From Serratia microhaemolytica (lineage in GTDB: Bacteria > Pseudomonadota > Gammaproteobacteria > Enterobacterales > Enterobacteriaceae), in contig NZ_SBEF01000005.1 in the NCBI RefSeq assembly GCF_004011885.1, forward strand, positions 1 through 64,000: DNA of 64,000 nt, written 5' to 3'. Below, in pieces: positions 28,629 through 40,103 of the stretch (position 1 is the first letter of the stretch; every line of letters starts with the position of its first letter). The notes under the pieces are model-generated. The model saw only the letters and a program-made list of their open reading frames with translations, had not been told where the DNA came from and did no database searches. Both the position numbers and the translations under genes were made by a program.

Positions 28629-29882
28629 ATGGAAAGCAAAGTCGTTGTGCCAGCAAAAGGTCAAAAAATTAAGGTGAACGATCAAGGTAAACTGGTTGTC
28701 CCCCTTAATCCTATCATCCCGTTCATCGAAGGTGACGGCATTGGTGTTGATGTGACTCCCGCAATGATCCGGGTGGTTGATGCAGCAGTAGAAAAGGCCT
28801 ATCAAGGTCAGCGCAAAATTTCTTGGATGGAGATCTATACCGGTGAGAAATCGACGCATGTTTATGGTCAGGATGTTTGGCTGCCAGATGAGACGCTGGA
28901 TCTGATCCGTGAATATCGTGTCGCGATCAAAGGTCCGCTAACCACACCGGTTGGGGGCGGGATCCGTTCATTGAATGTTGCTTTACGTCAACAGCTTGAT
29001 CTCTATATCTGTTTGCGCCCAGTACGTTACTATCAGGGCACGCCCAGCCCAGTAAAACAGCCTGAACTGACTGACATGGTAATTTTCCGCGAGAATGCGG
29101 AAGATATTTATGCCGGTATTGAATGGAAAGCGGGTTCAGCAGAAGCAGAAAAGGTGATCAAATTCCTGCGTGAAGAGATGGGCGTGAAAAAGATCCGCTT
29201 CCCGCAACAGTGCGGTATTGGCGTTAAGCCATGCTCTGAAGAAGGCACTAAACGCTTGGTGCGTGCCGCGATTGAGTATGCCATCACCAATGACCGAGAC
29301 TCAGTGACCTTGGTACACAAGGGAAATATTATGAAATTCACTGAGGGGGCGTTCAAAGATTGGGGTTATGAACTGGCGCGAGAAGAGTTTGCGGGTGAAC
29401 TGATCGATGGCGGGCCGTGGTTGGCAGTGACCAATCCGAATACAGGCAAAAAGATCGTGATTAAAGATGTGATTGCCGATGCTTTCCTACAACAGATCCT
29501 GTTGCGCCCGGCTGAGTATGATGTTATCGCCTGTATGAATCTTAATGGTGACTATATTTCTGATGCACTGGCGGCACAGGTCGGCGGTATTGGTATTGCA
29601 CCGGGTGCCAATATCGGTGATGAGTGTGCATTGTTTGAAGCCACTCACGGTACTGCGCCAAAATATGCTGGGCAAGATAAGGTAAATCCGGGTTCAGTGA
29701 TCTTATCGGCAGAGATGATGTTACGCCACATGGGCTGGATTGAAGCGGCGGACTTAATTGTTAAGGGCATGGAAGGGGCGATCGCTGCCAAGACCGTGAC
29801 CTATGACTTTGAACGCCTGATGGAAGGTGCCAAACTGCTGAAATGTTCAGAGTTCGGCGAGGCGATCGTTAAGCATATGTAG
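28629..29882 (+). CDS. icd: NADP-dependent isocitrate dehydrogenase Icd
   Basis: TCA-cycle enzyme converting isocitrate to 2-oxoglutarate with NADP+. The 417 residues include [14 protein letters not shown], the substrate and phosphorylation loop [17 protein letters not shown] with Ser114 (Ser113 in E. coli, the AceK target), [12 protein letters not shown], the catalytic Lys in [13 protein letters not shown], metal Asps in [17 protein letters not shown] and the NADP region [11 protein letters not shown]. The start is the ATG after AAGGAGAGG. A terminator follows at once. Confidence 0.98.
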   Translation: MESKVVVPAKGQKIKVNDQGKLVVPLNPIIPFIEGDGIGVDVTPAMIRVVDAAVEKAYQGQRKISWMEIYTGEKSTHVYGQDVWLPDETLDLIREYRVAIKGPLTTPVGGGIRSLNVALRQQLDLYICLRPVRYYQGTPSPVKQPELTDMVIFRENAEDIYAGIEWKAGSAEAEKVIKFLREEMGVKKIRFPQQCGIGVKPCSEEGTKRLVRAAIEYAITNDRDSVTLVHKGNIMKFTEGAFKDWGYELAREEFAGELIDGGPWLAVTNPNTGKKIVIKDVIADAFLQQILLRPAEYDVIACMNLNGDYISDALAAQVGGIGIAPGANIGDECALFEATHGTAPKYAGQDKVNPGSVILSAEMMLRHMGWIEAADLIVKGMEGAIAAKTVTYDFERLMEGAKLLKCSEFGEAIVKHM

Positions 29883-29898
29883 GTTGTTTGACTCACAG

Positions 29899-29935
29899 AA
29901 AGCCAACATCATTATTCATTTTTTGTTGGCTTTTT
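29899..29935 (+). terminator. Terminator of icd
   Basis: AAAGCCAACA pairs with TGTTGGCTTT across a 15-base loop, ending in a run of T, 17 bases after the icd stop. Confidence 0.9.
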
Positions 29936-30075
29936 GTTTGTCGTACATACGGGATCGATTGCGCCATTCTATTAGCGGCTTTTTTCAGCGATTGCACTAA
30001 GAATTGAATTTAGCCGTTGACACTGTTTCAGTGGTTTCATATTATGCGCGCGGTTCATTGAGTTGTTTTATCGAT

Positions 30076-30151
<76 letters not shown>

Positions 30152-30264
30152 ACCTTATTGCCAGTTAGTATGACAGGTTGGTGTTGTAGGTTGATATTGC
30201 ACAGCATTGCAGCTCACAACTCGGTTAAGTCGACAACCACAGTGTACAACAACCACCCATTTAT

Positions 30265-30340
<76 letters not shown>

Positions 30341-30347
30341 AATTATG

Positions 30348-30372
30348 AAAGCCGCCTTTATTGGCGGCTTTT
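30348..30372 (+). terminator. Terminator of the tRNA-Ala pair
   Basis: AAAGCCGCC-TTTATT-GGCGGCTTTT forms a 9-bp stem with a T tail, eight bases after the second tRNA. It faces the end of the leftward hydrolase gene. Confidence 0.92.
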
Positions 30373-30413
30373 GCTTTGGTTGGCAACGATAATTGGTTTG
30401 CCACTATAGCTGG

Positions 30414-31508
30414 TTAGCAACCATCAGCACATTTTGCTGAGGGGTCGTTAAACAGGATGCGTACCAATAATGCATTGGATTCGCGCATCGGATCATCACC
30501 GATTGAGAGCACTTTGCCTGCATTTGGCGCGTAGTATTCACGTAACACGTCGCCAAACGCGTTGCGTTGAATGGCAACTTTTTGTCCTTTCTGCACCGAG
30601 TCACCGGTTTTAACCAGAATTTCTGCGAACCCACCCACTTCAGCACGAATCGAGTTCATGCTATTACCAATGTAGGTTTGTTGCTCTTTGGCAGTACGAC
30701 CAAGTTTGCCGGCAATCATCCCTTGTTCAATCAGAATGTTGTTTACCCCAGTGACGCTACGGGCAATGAGATCGGTTTGATAGAGTTTGGGCTTACCCAC
30801 TTCCAACGTAATTGCCGGGATATTGTGTTCAACAAAGGTGGTTTCTACCGAACCTTTTTCGCCTAGATCTTTTTTAATTTGATCGGCTGGGAACAGTTCC
30901 GCCATCTTTTTCACTTGTGGGTTGCGATAATCAGCATAAATGAATAGCGGGAAATCGTTACCGGTACTTTGGGTATGCATGTCAACGAAGAGTGTGACAT
31001 TGCCTGCCCAGAGATTATTCCACATTAACCAGGCGTGTTGCTGAGCGCTATTGCCTTTCTCTTTGCCTGGCCAGATACGGTTAAAGTCAACACTGCTGCC
31101 GCTGTCCATGGCAAACTGCCAGTGACGGTTATTGACTAACATTCCGGAAGGGTTTGCACCAACTGCGGCAACAACGGTGCCACTTAATTTTGCTGGTTCA
31201 AGTTTTTCAAATACCTGTTGTATCACCCGCACGCCGTTGAGTTCATCACCGTGAATAGCGGCTTGTAGCCCTAATTTAGGGCCGCTTTTAGCACCTTTAG
31301 CAACCAAAATGGGTACGTACCAATTTTGCCCAATACCGTTGCTGGCCCCTTGAAACATAAAGCGATAATGTTTTCCTGCTTCAAGATCATTCACATCCAG
31401 TTTTTTGATTACCGGATAGCCGTTAATCTTATCACCGGTATAGATTGTCTCTGCCTGGGCGCTGAATACACTGGTGAGTAATAGCGCTAATGTTGCCACT
31501 TTGTACAT
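30414..31508 (-). CDS. Exported succinylglutamate desuccinylase/aspartoacylase-family zinc hydrolase
   Basis: Probable periplasmic M14-like zinc deacylase or peptidase of unknown substrate. From ATG 31508 (after GGGGAAG) the 364 residues start with a signal peptide ending FSAQA, followed by the zinc motif LQAAIHGDELNG near residue 90 (His and Glu ligands), FVDMHTQ near residue 180 (third ligand) and the likely catalytic Glu in AITLEVGKP. A lipoyl-like C-terminal part (VKTGDSVQKGQKV) is typical of this family, and the protein ends with two Cys. It lies alone beside the tRNA-Ala pair, so lateral acquisition is possible. Confidence 0.85.
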   Translation of the reverse strand: MYKVATLALLLTSVFSAQAETIYTGDKINGYPVIKKLDVNDLEAGKHYRFMFQGASNGIGQNWYVPILVAKGAKSGPKLGLQAAIHGDELNGVRVIQQVFEKLEPAKLSGTVVAAVGANPSGMLVNNRHWQFAMDSGSSVDFNRIWPGKEKGNSAQQHAWLMWNNLWAGNVTLFVDMHTQSTGNDFPLFIYADYRNPQVKKMAELFPADQIKKDLGEKGSVETTFVEHNIPAITLEVGKPKLYQTDLIARSVTGVNNILIEQGMIAGKLGRTAKEQQTYIGNSMNSIRAEVGGFAEILVKTGDSVQKGQKVAIQRNAFGDVLREYYAPNAGKVLSIGDDPMRESNALLVRILFNDPSAKCADGC

Positions 31509-31795
31509 AAACTTCCCCATTTTTATCGGTTTATAACAAATAAAAACACGTCCTTGGTGATTGCCGAAAGTTGCGGGAAAAAGATCTGACCCACGCGATT
31601 GTTGAGTTGAATGCTTTCAATCATACGCCGTCATTTCCCTGAACGAGCGATACACCAACGCTTAGTAGATCACAGAATGACGTAACTGCAAAGTGATAAT
31701 AAACAGATTAATGCGCTAGTAGGTTATTGCGGTTGATTGATGGGAGAGGTAACCCGGCGGAATGTATGTTTGTCGTGGTACAGTGCGTAGGCAGT

Positions 31796-31845
31796 GCTTG
31801 CCTCCCAGTGCATAGAGAGGCAAGCGATGCTGGCTATTGCCAGCA
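31796..31845. repeat. Two hairpins downstream of ycaO
   Basis: GCTTGCCT (31796-31803) pairs with AGGCAAGC (31818-31825), and next to it TGCTGGC-TATT-GCCAGCA (31828-31845) forms a 7-bp hairpin. They lie 11 bases beyond the ycaO stop, without a T tract, so they are more likely mRNA 3'-end structures than a clean terminator. The rest of this 347-base gap, up to the hydrolase start at 31508, shows nothing else. Confidence 0.5.
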
Positions 31846-31855
31846 GCTTATCGTA

Positions 31856-33607
31856 CTAGCCACGACGTTTGGCACGTTGCAGTTTTTGATAAGCGGCGAG
31901 CAGTGCCTGATGTGCCGTCAGTTGCTGTAAGTTTTCATCTACAGCGAATAGTCCATAGAATGGAGCTTCTGCACTGATTGCCGCTGAAGCGGCTTCGACA
32001 GTCTGTTGCCCATACATGCGCACGAAAGCTGAGTAGTATTGCGTTGGCTCACGTTCAGGTTGCAGCGCTAACTCCAGCAGAGTTTTCAGGCAACGGTAGT
32101 AATTACTGCGTTCGGCACTGAACGTTGATGCGTTGAATTCCAGACTCCACTCGACCCAGGTCAGTGCCTCTTCAAGATCATGTCCAGCCAGTGCCAGCAT
32201 CGATTTCAGTTCTCCGACCCGTAAGCTGTACCAGGCATTGTCTTTGCCGGGAGCAATACCAAGCAGTTCGTGAACACGGGTGAAATCATCCAGACCTTCG
32301 TCATCCAACTGTTCTAACAGGGCGAGATACTCGTCAGCTTGCCACTGGCTGTCTGGCAGTTGCAGTAAGGTTGCACGCAGTTCTGCTGCCATGTTGTTAT
32401 TTGCCAGTAGTAGGTCTTCTACCGGATAAATTTCTGACATTCCCGGTACGATGATGCGGCAAGCGTAAACATCCAAATGCTGATAATCAGCAATGTAAAC
32501 TTCCGCTTGCTCATGCTGAAAGATGTTCATCAGGGCAGTGAATTCATCCGATGTGCTGCCACTGAAACTCCAGTCGACAAATGGGTAGTCGGCATCCTGT
32601 TTGAACATATCCCAACAGATCAGGCCACTGGAGTCGATAAAGTGGGTTTCCAGATTGGTGTGGTCAGCAACTTCACCGTAATCAAAGCTTGGGCAACTAA
32701 ATACATCGAGATCTTTTAGGCTGCGCCCTTGCAGGAGTTCGGTGACGGTGCGTTCTAATGCGACACCAAAATCAGGGTGGGCACCGAATGAGGCAAAGCA
32801 ACCGCTATTGGCGGGGTTAAACAGCACTACGCAGATCACGGGGTAGACACCGCCCAGTGAGGCATCGTAGGCGAAGATCGGGAATCCCTCATCTTCTAAA
32901 CGGCTGATAGCTTCCACGACATGCGGATAGCGCTGTAGCACACTGTCTGGGATCAGGGGCAGGCTGACGGCATCAGCAATAATGCGATTTTTGACATAAC
33001 GCTCAAAAATTTCTGCCAAAGCCTGCACTCTGGCTTCATTGGCATTATTTCCGGCAGACATGCCGTTGGAGACATATAAATTTCCAATAATATTCATTGG
33101 AATATAAACAGTTTGCTGATCAGACTGGCGACAGAATGGTAGGGCGCAGATCCCGCGCTCAGCATGACCTGATTGTAGATCAATCAGGTCACTGGCAACC
33201 AGTTGTTGGTGTGGATCGTAGAACTCACGCAGATAGGGGTCTAGCATCTCGGCCGGCAGAACATCGTCGTCAGTGATCGGAAACCAGCGTTCGTTCGGGT
33301 AATGGACAAAGTCACCGTGTGCGATTTGCTGCCCTAAGTAGAAGTCGGCAAAAAAATAGTTGGTTGACAGCCGCTCAAAGTATTCACCCAGTGCTGAGGC
33401 GAGCGCCGCTTTTTTGCTGGCGCCTTTGCCATTGGTAAAGCACTGAGGGCAGTCACGATCGCGAATATGCACCGACCAGACATGTGGAACAGGATTGAGC
33501 CAGGAGACCTCTTCAATGTTAAAACCCAGCTCAGCGAGTTTTTGTTGAAAGTGGGCGATGGAGTCTTCCAGCGCGGCATCTTTACCAATAATAAATGTTT
33601 GCGTCAT
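31856..33607 (-). CDS. ycaO: YcaO (ribosomal protein uS12 methylthiotransferase accessory factor)
   Basis: ATP-dependent YcaO-domain enzyme. In E. coli it supports RimO methylthiolation of ribosomal protein uS12. The 583-residue protein has the YcaO domain in its N-terminal two-thirds: GKGASKKAALASALGEYFERLS near residue 65, IPMNIIGNLYVSNGMSAGNNANEARVQAL-type core near residue 175 and SLKDLDV. A TPR-like C-terminal region follows. I start at MTQTFI as in E. coli; a GTG three codons earlier is possible. It diverges from serC across a 451-base gap. Confidence 0.95.
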   Translation of the reverse strand: MTQTFIIGKDAALEDSIAHFQQKLAELGFNIEEVSWLNPVPHVWSVHIRDRDCPQCFTNGKGASKKAALASALGEYFERLSTNYFFADFYLGQQIAHGDFVHYPNERWFPITDDDVLPAEMLDPYLREFYDPHQQLVASDLIDLQSGHAERGICALPFCRQSDQQTVYIPMNIIGNLYVSNGMSAGNNANEARVQALAEIFERYVKNRIIADAVSLPLIPDSVLQRYPHVVEAISRLEDEGFPIFAYDASLGGVYPVICVVLFNPANSGCFASFGAHPDFGVALERTVTELLQGRSLKDLDVFSCPSFDYGEVADHTNLETHFIDSSGLICWDMFKQDADYPFVDWSFSGSTSDEFTALMNIFQHEQAEVYIADYQHLDVYACRIIVPGMSEIYPVEDLLLANNNMAAELRATLLQLPDSQWQADEYLALLEQLDDEGLDDFTRVHELLGIAPGKDNAWYSLRVGELKSMLALAGHDLEEALTWVEWSLEFNASTFSAERSNYYRCLKTLLELALQPEREPTQYYSAFVRMYGQQTVEAASAAISAEAPFYGLFAVDENLQQLTAHQALLAAYQKLQRAKRRG

Positions 33608-34058
33608 GGTTTTCACTTATCGGTCATCGGCGGTTGCGGAGGGTTTGTGCTGGAGCGTACCGAATGGCAACTCAGTGTGGTAACAAACCTGTTGGAAAAT
33701 TGGCGTGCAGTAACGATGTGCGATGATACGGGGTTTTTATGCCAAGCTCCAGCGCTTCTGGGATCGGCAATCGCATCACATTCTTTATCGTAGCGTAATA
33801 GAATCATCCAGCCTGGTATTTATAACGGAGAAACATAATAAAAACAGTAAAACCAGCGGGATTGGCAGCATTGCTCATCAGGATAGTATTGGCATTCAAT
33901 CAAGACTGAGCCGGATCGGCGTGCTGCGTTCACAAGCTGGCGTAACAGGCTGCATCACACCTGTAATTTCAACTCATAACGGTATAGTATCAGGGGCGAC
34001 GTTTGGCTTATTTTAACCAGCCGATTTTTACGACCAACAGTGAGCGTGGTGAGAGAAA
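33608..34058. other. ycaO/serC intergenic region
   Basis: This 451-base gap between divergent genes should hold both promoters. I see no structured element, repeat or convincing small gene in it; the short open frames are low-complexity shadows. Confidence 0.45.
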
Positions 34059-35144
34059 ATGACTCAGGTTTACAATTTTAGTTCTGGGCCGGCAATGTTG
34101 CCGACAGAGGTGTTACGCCAGGCACAGCAGGAGCTTTGCGACTGGCAGGGGTTAGGTACCTCAGTCATGGAGGTGAGTCACCGGGGAAAGGAATTTATTG
34201 CAGTGGCACAACAGTCCGAGCAGGATCTGCGTGATCTCCTTAATGTCCCTGATAATTATCAAGTTCTATTCTGTCATGGTGGTGCGCGCGCTCAGTTTGC
34301 CGCTGTGCCTCTGAATCTGTTAGCGCCAGGCCGCTCGGCGGATTATATTGATGGCGGCTACTGGGCACACAGTGCACTGAGTGAAGCAGAAAAGTATGGC
34401 TCAGTGCGAGCAGTCAATGTCAAAACCACGCGTGATGGCTTGCATGCCATTAAACCGATGTCTGAGTGGCAGGTGAGTGAAGATGCCGCTTATATCCACT
34501 ACTGCCCGAATGAAACCATCGACGGTACAGCCATCGATGAGTTGCCCGATTTCGCCGACAAAGTGGTGGTGGCAGATTTCTCATCCTGTATTCTCTCACG
34601 CCCGATCGATGTTAGCCGCTTTGGTGTGATTTATGCTGGTGCGCAGAAGAACATCGGCCCTGCGGGTTTGACGCTGGTGATTGTGCGTGAAGATCTGCTG
34701 GGTAAGGCTCGACGTGAAACGCCGTCAATTCTTGATTATCAGGTGTTGGCACAAAATGAGTCGATGTTTAATACCCCACCGACGTTTGCCTGGTATCTCT
34801 CTGGTCTGGTCTTTCAGTGGCTGAAGAAGCAGGGCGGGTTAGCCGTGATGCAACAACGTAATCAGCAGAAAGCTGAGTTACTGTATAACACCATTGATCA
34901 ATCAGGTTTTTACCGTAACCAGGTTGCGGCAGCCAATCGTTCTTGGATAAATGTGCCGTTCCAGCTTGCCGATCCTCAGCTTGATGCACAATTTTTGGCA
35001 CAGGCACAAGCAAACGGATTACATGCTTTGAAAGGGCACCGTGTGGTTGGCGGGATGCGCGCTTCAATCTACAATGCGATGCCGCTCGCGGGTGTGCAGG
35101 CGTTAACTGAATTCATGCTCGATTTTGAGCGTCGCCACGGTTGA
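34059..35144 (+). CDS. serC: Phosphoserine aminotransferase SerC
   Basis: PLP enzyme making 3-phosphoserine (serine synthesis) and also acting in pyridoxal phosphate synthesis. The 361 residues show [19 protein letters not shown] at the N-terminus, [14 protein letters not shown] near residue 75 (PLP phosphate side), [17 protein letters not shown] and the Schiff-base Lys in [13 protein letters not shown] near residue 198. It is the first gene of the conserved serC-aroA pair, separated by 196 bases that contain a hairpin. Confidence 0.97.
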   Translation: MTQVYNFSSGPAMLPTEVLRQAQQELCDWQGLGTSVMEVSHRGKEFIAVAQQSEQDLRDLLNVPDNYQVLFCHGGARAQFAAVPLNLLAPGRSADYIDGGYWAHSALSEAEKYGSVRAVNVKTTRDGLHAIKPMSEWQVSEDAAYIHYCPNETIDGTAIDELPDFADKVVVADFSSCILSRPIDVSRFGVIYAGAQKNIGPAGLTLVIVREDLLGKARRETPSILDYQVLAQNESMFNTPPTFAWYLSGLVFQWLKKQGGLAVMQQRNQQKAELLYNTIDQSGFYRNQVAAANRSWINVPFQLADPQLDAQFLAQAQANGLHALKGHRVVGGMRASIYNAMPLAGVQALTEFMLDFERRHG

Positions 35145-35281
35145 GGGCTAGGGTAGCCTGTTGGCTAATGGTATGCTGGCGAACGGCAGTTTACCACTTA
35201 GTGAATTGAACACGTTGTCGACTGGCTGTTGTTGTTGGTCCGTTTTGTTGACAACAAGCTATTAAAGAGTGTGCGATCAAG

Positions 35282-35314
35282 CGGCTCCAGTGTCAGCGCG
35301 GAGCCGTTTCGTTT
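35282..35314 (+). terminator. Attenuator-like hairpin between serC and aroA
   Basis: CGGCTCC (35282-35288) pairs with GGAGCCG (35300-35306), followed by TTTCGTTT, 27 bases before the aroA start. It looks like a partial terminator that could lower aroA expression relative to serC. Confidence 0.6.
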
Positions 35315-35340
35315 ATTAGATGCTGGAGAGTTTTATTAAT

Positions 35341-36627
35341 ATGGTCGATTCCCTGACGTTACACCCTATCGCTTTGGTTAATGGCACCATCAATTTACCT
35401 GGCTCAAAAAGCGTATCAAATCGTGCGTTGCTGTTGGCTGCATTGGCACAGGGAACTACACGCCTGACCAATCTGTTAGACAGTGACGATGTGCGTCACA
35501 TGCTGAATGCGTTACAGGAGTTGGGAGTCAACTATCAGCTTTCTGCCGATCGCACCGTCTGCCAGATAGAGGGTAAAGCGGGGGCACTAGTAGCACCTCA
35601 CCCCCTTGAGTTGTTCCTTGGCAATGCGGGCACGGCGATGCGCCCGCTCACGGCCGCACTCTGCCTGGGTAGTGGTGATGTGGTGCTGACTGGTGAACCA
35701 CGTATGAAGGAGCGACCGATTGGCCATTTGGTTGATGCGTTGCGCCAAGGCGGGGCAGATATCGATTACCTTGAGCAGCCAGAGTATCCACCAATACGTC
35801 TGCGCGGTGGTTTTATGGGTGGTACGGTGAGTGTTGATGGCAGTGTTTCCAGCCAGTTTCTGACGGCTTTGCTGATGATGGCGCCACTGGCAGCACAAGA
35901 CACGCAGATCCAGATCAAAGGGGAACTGGTTTCTAAACCCTATATCGATATTACATTGCATCTGATGCGTAGGTTTGGGGTTGCCGTGCATCACGATAAC
36001 TATCGTGTATTTCATATTGCTGGGCGGCAGCAGTATCGTTCACCCGGTGATTATCTGGTGGAGGGCGATGCCTCTTCCGCTTCCTATTTCCTTGCAGCTG
36101 CTGCGATCAAAGGTGGAACGGTGCGCGTGACAGGGATTGGCAAAAACAGTGTGCAGGGTGATATTAAATTTGCCGACGTGTTGGCGAAAATGGGGGCGAA
36201 CATCCATTGGGGGGAGGATTATATTGCGTGCAGTCGCGGTGAATTGCACGGTATTGATATGGATATGAACCATATTCCAGATGCTGCAATGACGATTGCT
36301 ACCACCGCGCTGTTCGCTCAAGGGACAACGACTATCCGTAATATCTACAATTGGCGTGTGAAAGAGACTGACCGGCTAGCAGCGATGGCGACAGAATTGC
36401 GTAAAGTGGGTGCAGAGGTAGAGGAAGGGCAGGACTATATTCATATTGTGCCACCAAGGCAGTTGCAGTTGGCACAGATTGAGACTTATAACGATCACCG
36501 TATGGCGATGTGTTTTTCGCTGGTTGCTCTTTCTGATACTGCGGTGACGATCCTTGATCCCAAGTGTACGGCCAAAACCTTTCCCGACTATTTCCAGCAG
36601 TTGGCTGCATTAACACAACACGATTAA
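35341..36627 (+). CDS. aroA: EPSP synthase AroA (3-phosphoshikimate 1-carboxyvinyltransferase)
   Basis: Sixth step of the shikimate pathway, the target of glyphosate. The 428 residues carry [20 protein letters not shown] near the start, [16 protein letters not shown] near residue 94 (class I EPSP synthase loop), [24 protein letters not shown] and [10 protein letters not shown] near the C-terminus. I use ATG 35341, which fits the E. coli N-terminus and has GGAGAG upstream, instead of the seven-residue longer frame. Confidence 0.97.
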   Translation: MVDSLTLHPIALVNGTINLPGSKSVSNRALLLAALAQGTTRLTNLLDSDDVRHMLNALQELGVNYQLSADRTVCQIEGKAGALVAPHPLELFLGNAGTAMRPLTAALCLGSGDVVLTGEPRMKERPIGHLVDALRQGGADIDYLEQPEYPPIRLRGGFMGGTVSVDGSVSSQFLTALLMMAPLAAQDTQIQIKGELVSKPYIDITLHLMRRFGVAVHHDNYRVFHIAGRQQYRSPGDYLVEGDASSASYFLAAAAIKGGTVRVTGIGKNSVQGDIKFADVLAKMGANIHWGEDYIACSRGELHGIDMDMNHIPDAAMTIATTALFAQGTTTIRNIYNWRVKETDRLAAMATELRKVGAEVEEGQDYIHIVPPRQLQLAQIETYNDHRMAMCFSLVALSDTAVTILDPKCTAKTFPDYFQQLAALTQHD

Positions 36628-36660
36628 GCCATTTGCTATTCGTGGCTGCACGCTGAATAA

Positions 36661-36689
36661 AAAAATGGCACCTTGAAGGTGCCATTTTT
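36661..36689. terminator. Bidirectional terminator between aroA and ihfB
   Basis: AAAAATGGCACC-TTGAA-GGTGCCATTTTT is a perfect 12-bp stem with A and T tracts on either side, serving the converging aroA and ihfB. Confidence 0.95.
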
Positions 36690-36746
36690 ATGTTTTACCA
36701 GCAATAACAAAACATTACTAATAACAACACCATAAGTGGTCAGCGA

Positions 36747-37031
36747 CTAGCCGTAAATATTGGCTCGGTCACGTAACTCTTTACCCGGTTTAAAGTGAGG
36801 GACATATTTGCCATCCAATTCAACTTTTTCACCGGTTTTAGGATTACGGCCAATGCGCGGAGCACGGTAGTGAAGAGAAAAACTGCCGAACCCTCGGATC
36901 TCAATGCGATCACCCCCGGCTAATGTCGCCGCCATGTGTTCTAGCATTTCTTTCACCGCATCCTCAACAAGCTTTGCAGAAAGGTGAGTCTGTTGCCCGG
37001 CAATTCTTTCAATCAGTTCCGACTTGGTCAT
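36747..37031 (-). CDS. ihfB: Integration host factor beta subunit IhfB
   Basis: DNA-bending nucleoid protein that pairs with IhfA. The 94 residues are normal in length, with [11 protein letters not shown], the DNABII signature [21 protein letters not shown] (residues about 46-66) containing the intercalating Pro in the beta arm, and [12 protein letters not shown]. It follows rpsA as in other enterics. IHF is also a known factor in type I-F spacer acquisition, relevant to the CRISPR array in this window. Confidence 0.98.
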   Translation of the reverse strand: MTKSELIERIAGQQTHLSAKLVEDAVKEMLEHMAATLAGGDRIEIRGFGSFSLHYRAPRIGRNPKTGEKVELDGKYVPHFKPGKELRDRANIYG

Positions 37032-37093
37032 TGCTCCTCCAAGTTTTATAGCTCAACTACCGTATTAAGGGCGACTAATCGTCGCCCCGGTTA

Positions 37094-38767
37094 TTACTCG
37101 CCTTTGGCCGCTTTGAAGGCTTCAGCCATCGCGTTAGAGAAGTTGCCTTCTTCCTGCTTATTATTCACAGTCGCCATTGCATCTTTCTCGTCTGCCTCGT
37201 CCTTAGCACGGACAGAGAGGCTGACAACGCGGTTCTTACGGTCAACACCAGTGAATTTAGCTTCCACTTCGTCGCCCACTTTCAGAACTTGCGTTGCATC
37301 TTCAACGCGGTCACGAGAGGCTTCAGATGCACGTAGATAACCCTCTACACCACCTGCTAATTCAACTGTAGCACCTTTCGCGTCAACTGCAGTGACTTTA
37401 CCGGTAACAATAGCACCTTTCTTATTCACAGTAAGGTAGTTATTGAACGGATCTTCAGCAAGTTGCTTCACGCCAAGAGAGATACGCTCACGCTCTGCAT
37501 CAACTTGCAGCACTACTGCGGCGATTTCATCTCCCTTCTTGTATTCACGCACTGCTTCTTCACCAGCGACATTCCAGGAAATATCAGACAGATGTACCAA
37601 GCCGTCGATGCCACCGTCCAGGCCGATGAAGATACCAAAATCAGTAATAGACTTGATTTTGCCTTCAACACGGTCGCCCTTGTTGTGAGTCTCGGCGAAT
37701 TGCTGCCAAGGATTAGATTTGCACTGCTTGAGGCCAAGAGAGATACGACGACGCTCTTCGTCGATGTCCAGAACCATCACTTCAACCACATCGCCGACAT
37801 TAACAACTTTAGACGGATGGATGTTCTTGTTGGTCCAGTCCATTTCTGAGACGTGTACTAGCCCTTCAACGCCTTCTTCGATCTCCACGAAGCAGCCATA
37901 GTCAGTCAGGTTGCTGACACGACCCGTTAACTTGGTGCCTTCTGGATAACGTTGTGCGATAGCAACCCACGGATCTTCACCCAGTTGTTTCATACCCAGA
38001 GATACGCGGGTACGGTCACGATCAAACTTCAATACTTTAACTGGGATTTCATCGCCAACACTGACGATTTCACTTGGATGCTTAACGCGTTTCCATGCCA
38101 TATCGGTGATATGCAACAGACCGTCAACACCACCGAGGTCAACGAATGCACCGTAGTCGGTCAGGTTCTTAACGATACCTTTGACTTCCATACCTTCTTG
38201 CAGGTTTTCCAGCAATTGGTCACGTTCGGCGCTATTTTCTGATTCAATCACCGCACGACGAGAAACCACAACGTTGTTGCGCTTCTGATCGAGTTTGATT
38301 ACTTTGAACTCAAGCTCTTTGCCTTCTAAGTGCAGAGTATCACGTACTGGACGCACATCAACCAGTGAACCTGGCAGGAATGCACGAATACCGTTCAGCT
38401 CTACAGTGAAGCCACCTTTAACTTTTCCGTTGATGATCCCCACTACGGTTTCAGCTTCCTGATAAGCTTTCTCAAGCGTGATCCAAGCTTCGTGACGCTT
38501 AGCTTTTTCACGTGAGAGCAGGGTTTCGCCGAAACCATCTTCAACGGCATCCAGTGCAACATCAATTTCGTCACCAACCTGGATTTCTAACTCGCCTTGG
38601 GCATTTTTGAACTGTTCTACTGGAATGGCTGACTCAGATTTCAGGCCGGCATCAACCAGTACGACATCTTTATCGATAGCAACCACGACGCCGCGAACAA
38701 TGGCACCAGGACGAGTTTCGATAGTTTTCAGGGATTCTTCAAAGAGTTGAGCGAAAGATTCAGTCAT
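37094..38767 (-). CDS. rpsA: 30S ribosomal protein S1 RpsA
   Basis: Binds mRNA on the small subunit and promotes initiation on structured leaders. The 557 residues equal the E. coli length and consist of six S1 (OB-fold) repeats, with recurring [43 protein letters not shown] and [23 protein letters not shown]-type cores. I start at [13 protein letters not shown]; the longer frame adds 12 residues not found in the family. It lies in the cmk-rpsA-ihfB block. Confidence 0.98.
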   Translation of the reverse strand: MTESFAQLFEESLKTIETRPGAIVRGVVVAIDKDVVLVDAGLKSESAIPVEQFKNAQGELEIQVGDEIDVALDAVEDGFGETLLSREKAKRHEAWITLEKAYQEAETVVGIINGKVKGGFTVELNGIRAFLPGSLVDVRPVRDTLHLEGKELEFKVIKLDQKRNNVVVSRRAVIESENSAERDQLLENLQEGMEVKGIVKNLTDYGAFVDLGGVDGLLHITDMAWKRVKHPSEIVSVGDEIPVKVLKFDRDRTRVSLGMKQLGEDPWVAIAQRYPEGTKLTGRVSNLTDYGCFVEIEEGVEGLVHVSEMDWTNKNIHPSKVVNVGDVVEVMVLDIDEERRRISLGLKQCKSNPWQQFAETHNKGDRVEGKIKSITDFGIFIGLDGGIDGLVHLSDISWNVAGEEAVREYKKGDEIAAVVLQVDAERERISLGVKQLAEDPFNNYLTVNKKGAIVTGKVTAVDAKGATVELAGGVEGYLRASEASRDRVEDATQVLKVGDEVEAKFTGVDRKNRVVSLSVRAKDEADEKDAMATVNNKQEEGNFSNAMAEAFKAAKGE

Positions 38768-38964
38768 GTTGTTAATCTTCAGGATTTTGGGTTTAACTGC
38801 CATCCGACATCCGGCCGAAATGGGGTTGTTTCACATACCCTGTTATTGGCTCCGTGCCTACAGGGCGTTGGGTAGAAAGCCTACATTCTAACTGATATAT
38901 TTAGAGACTGCTATGCAATACGGTGACTAATATAGCAAAAAGTCGCCTGCATGAGAATTCGTTG

Positions 38965-39648
38965 TTATTGATTTGTTAATTTTTGTTTGATGTATGCTAA
39001 GGCCTGTTGCCTAACTTGCTGAATTGACATTTCGGTGGCATCGATAATCAGGGCATCTTCTGCCGGTATTAATGGGGCGATTGCGCGGTTGCGATCACGA
39101 TCATCCCGTTGTTTTATCTCTGCTAATATTGTTTCAATGCTACCGCTAAAACCTTTTTCTTGCAGTTGTAGCAGTCGACGTTTTGCCCGTTCTTCTGCGC
39201 TGGCGTCGAGAAAAATTTTTACCGGTGCATCGGGGAAAACGATGGTCCCCATGTCTCGACCATCGGCAATCAGCCCCGGCAACTCACGAAATGCACGTTG
39301 ACGACGCAGTAATGCCTCACGCACACGCGGGAAAGCGGCAGCTTGTGATGCGGTATTGCCCACCGCTTCGGTGCGGATTTGATGACTGACATCTTCCCCT
39401 TCCAGCATGATCTGCATGTTGCCGTTTTGTGTTACAAAGCAGACATCCAGGTGTGCGGCTAATGGAACTAGCGCTTCTTCAGAGCTGATATCTACCTGAT
39501 GATGTAATGCAGCCAGAGCCAACACGCGATAGATCGCTCCCGAGTCCAGCAGATGCCAGCTTAGTGTTTCAGCCAGCGCTTTACACAGCGTGCCTTTACC
39601 CACACCACTTGGGCCATCAATGGTGATAACCGGGGCTAATGTCGTCAT
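38965..39648 (-). CDS. cmk: Cytidylate kinase Cmk
   Basis: Phosphorylates CMP and dCMP. The 227 residues have the P-loop [17 protein letters not shown] near residue 10, [15 protein letters not shown] with the substrate-binding Asp and Arg, and [15 protein letters not shown] near residue 127. It is first in the leftward cmk-rpsA-ihfB block, which is inverted with respect to serC-aroA compared with E. coli. Confidence 0.97.
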   Translation of the reverse strand: MTTLAPVITIDGPSGVGKGTLCKALAETLSWHLLDSGAIYRVLALAALHHQVDISSEEALVPLAAHLDVCFVTQNGNMQIMLEGEDVSHQIRTEAVGNTASQAAAFPRVREALLRRQRAFRELPGLIADGRDMGTIVFPDAPVKIFLDASAEERAKRRLLQLQEKGFSGSIETILAEIKQRDDRDRNRAIAPLIPAEDALIIDATEMSIQQVRQQALAYIKQKLTNQ

Positions 39649-39738
39649 TTCTCTTTCCTTTAGCTAAAAAGACTTTGTTTATGCGCTTTTGTTAGCGGAT
39701 TGCCTGGCATTATATACGTAAAGTAGTGTAAAGAGCAG

Positions 39739-39969
39739 TTATCTGCTTTTCGGTTCATAAGGCAGACAGGAAAACTTGCTTGATTCAGCTCGGTAGTGCA
39801 TCACGCGTTGGCGAAAGTAGTCGCGCAGTTCTGCCGGTTGTTCGCGTTCGACCAGATCAGCAACCACTGGCATATTGTAGCGTTCCTTAAATGCCACACC
39901 AGCAGCCGCGAGGTCGACATTAATTTTGTCCATTTCCAGTTTTGGTAGCTCGGCTAGGTTATATCCCAT
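39739..39969 (-). CDS. holE: DNA polymerase III theta subunit HolE
   Basis: Small subunit of the replicase core that stabilises the epsilon proofreading subunit. From ATG 39969 the product has 76 residues, as in E. coli, with [20 protein letters not shown] and a C-terminal LPYEPKSR, which match HolE closely. The longer open frame adds 28 unrelated residues. It stands alone between cmk and mfd. Confidence 0.95.
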   Translation of the reverse strand: MGYNLAELPKLEMDKINVDLAAAGVAFKERYNMPVVADLVEREQPAELRDYFRQRVMHYRAESSKFSCLPYEPKSR

Positions 39970-40103
39970 GTGTTCTCTCTTGTGTGACTTAACGGCTCTC
40001 TCAGTCGCGCCATGTTCGTTGGCTGGTTGCCTTGGATAGCGGCAGGTTGACATTGCTGCTGCCGGTTTGGGCCATCAGCAGCAGTCAATATCTATCGAGA
40101 GGC

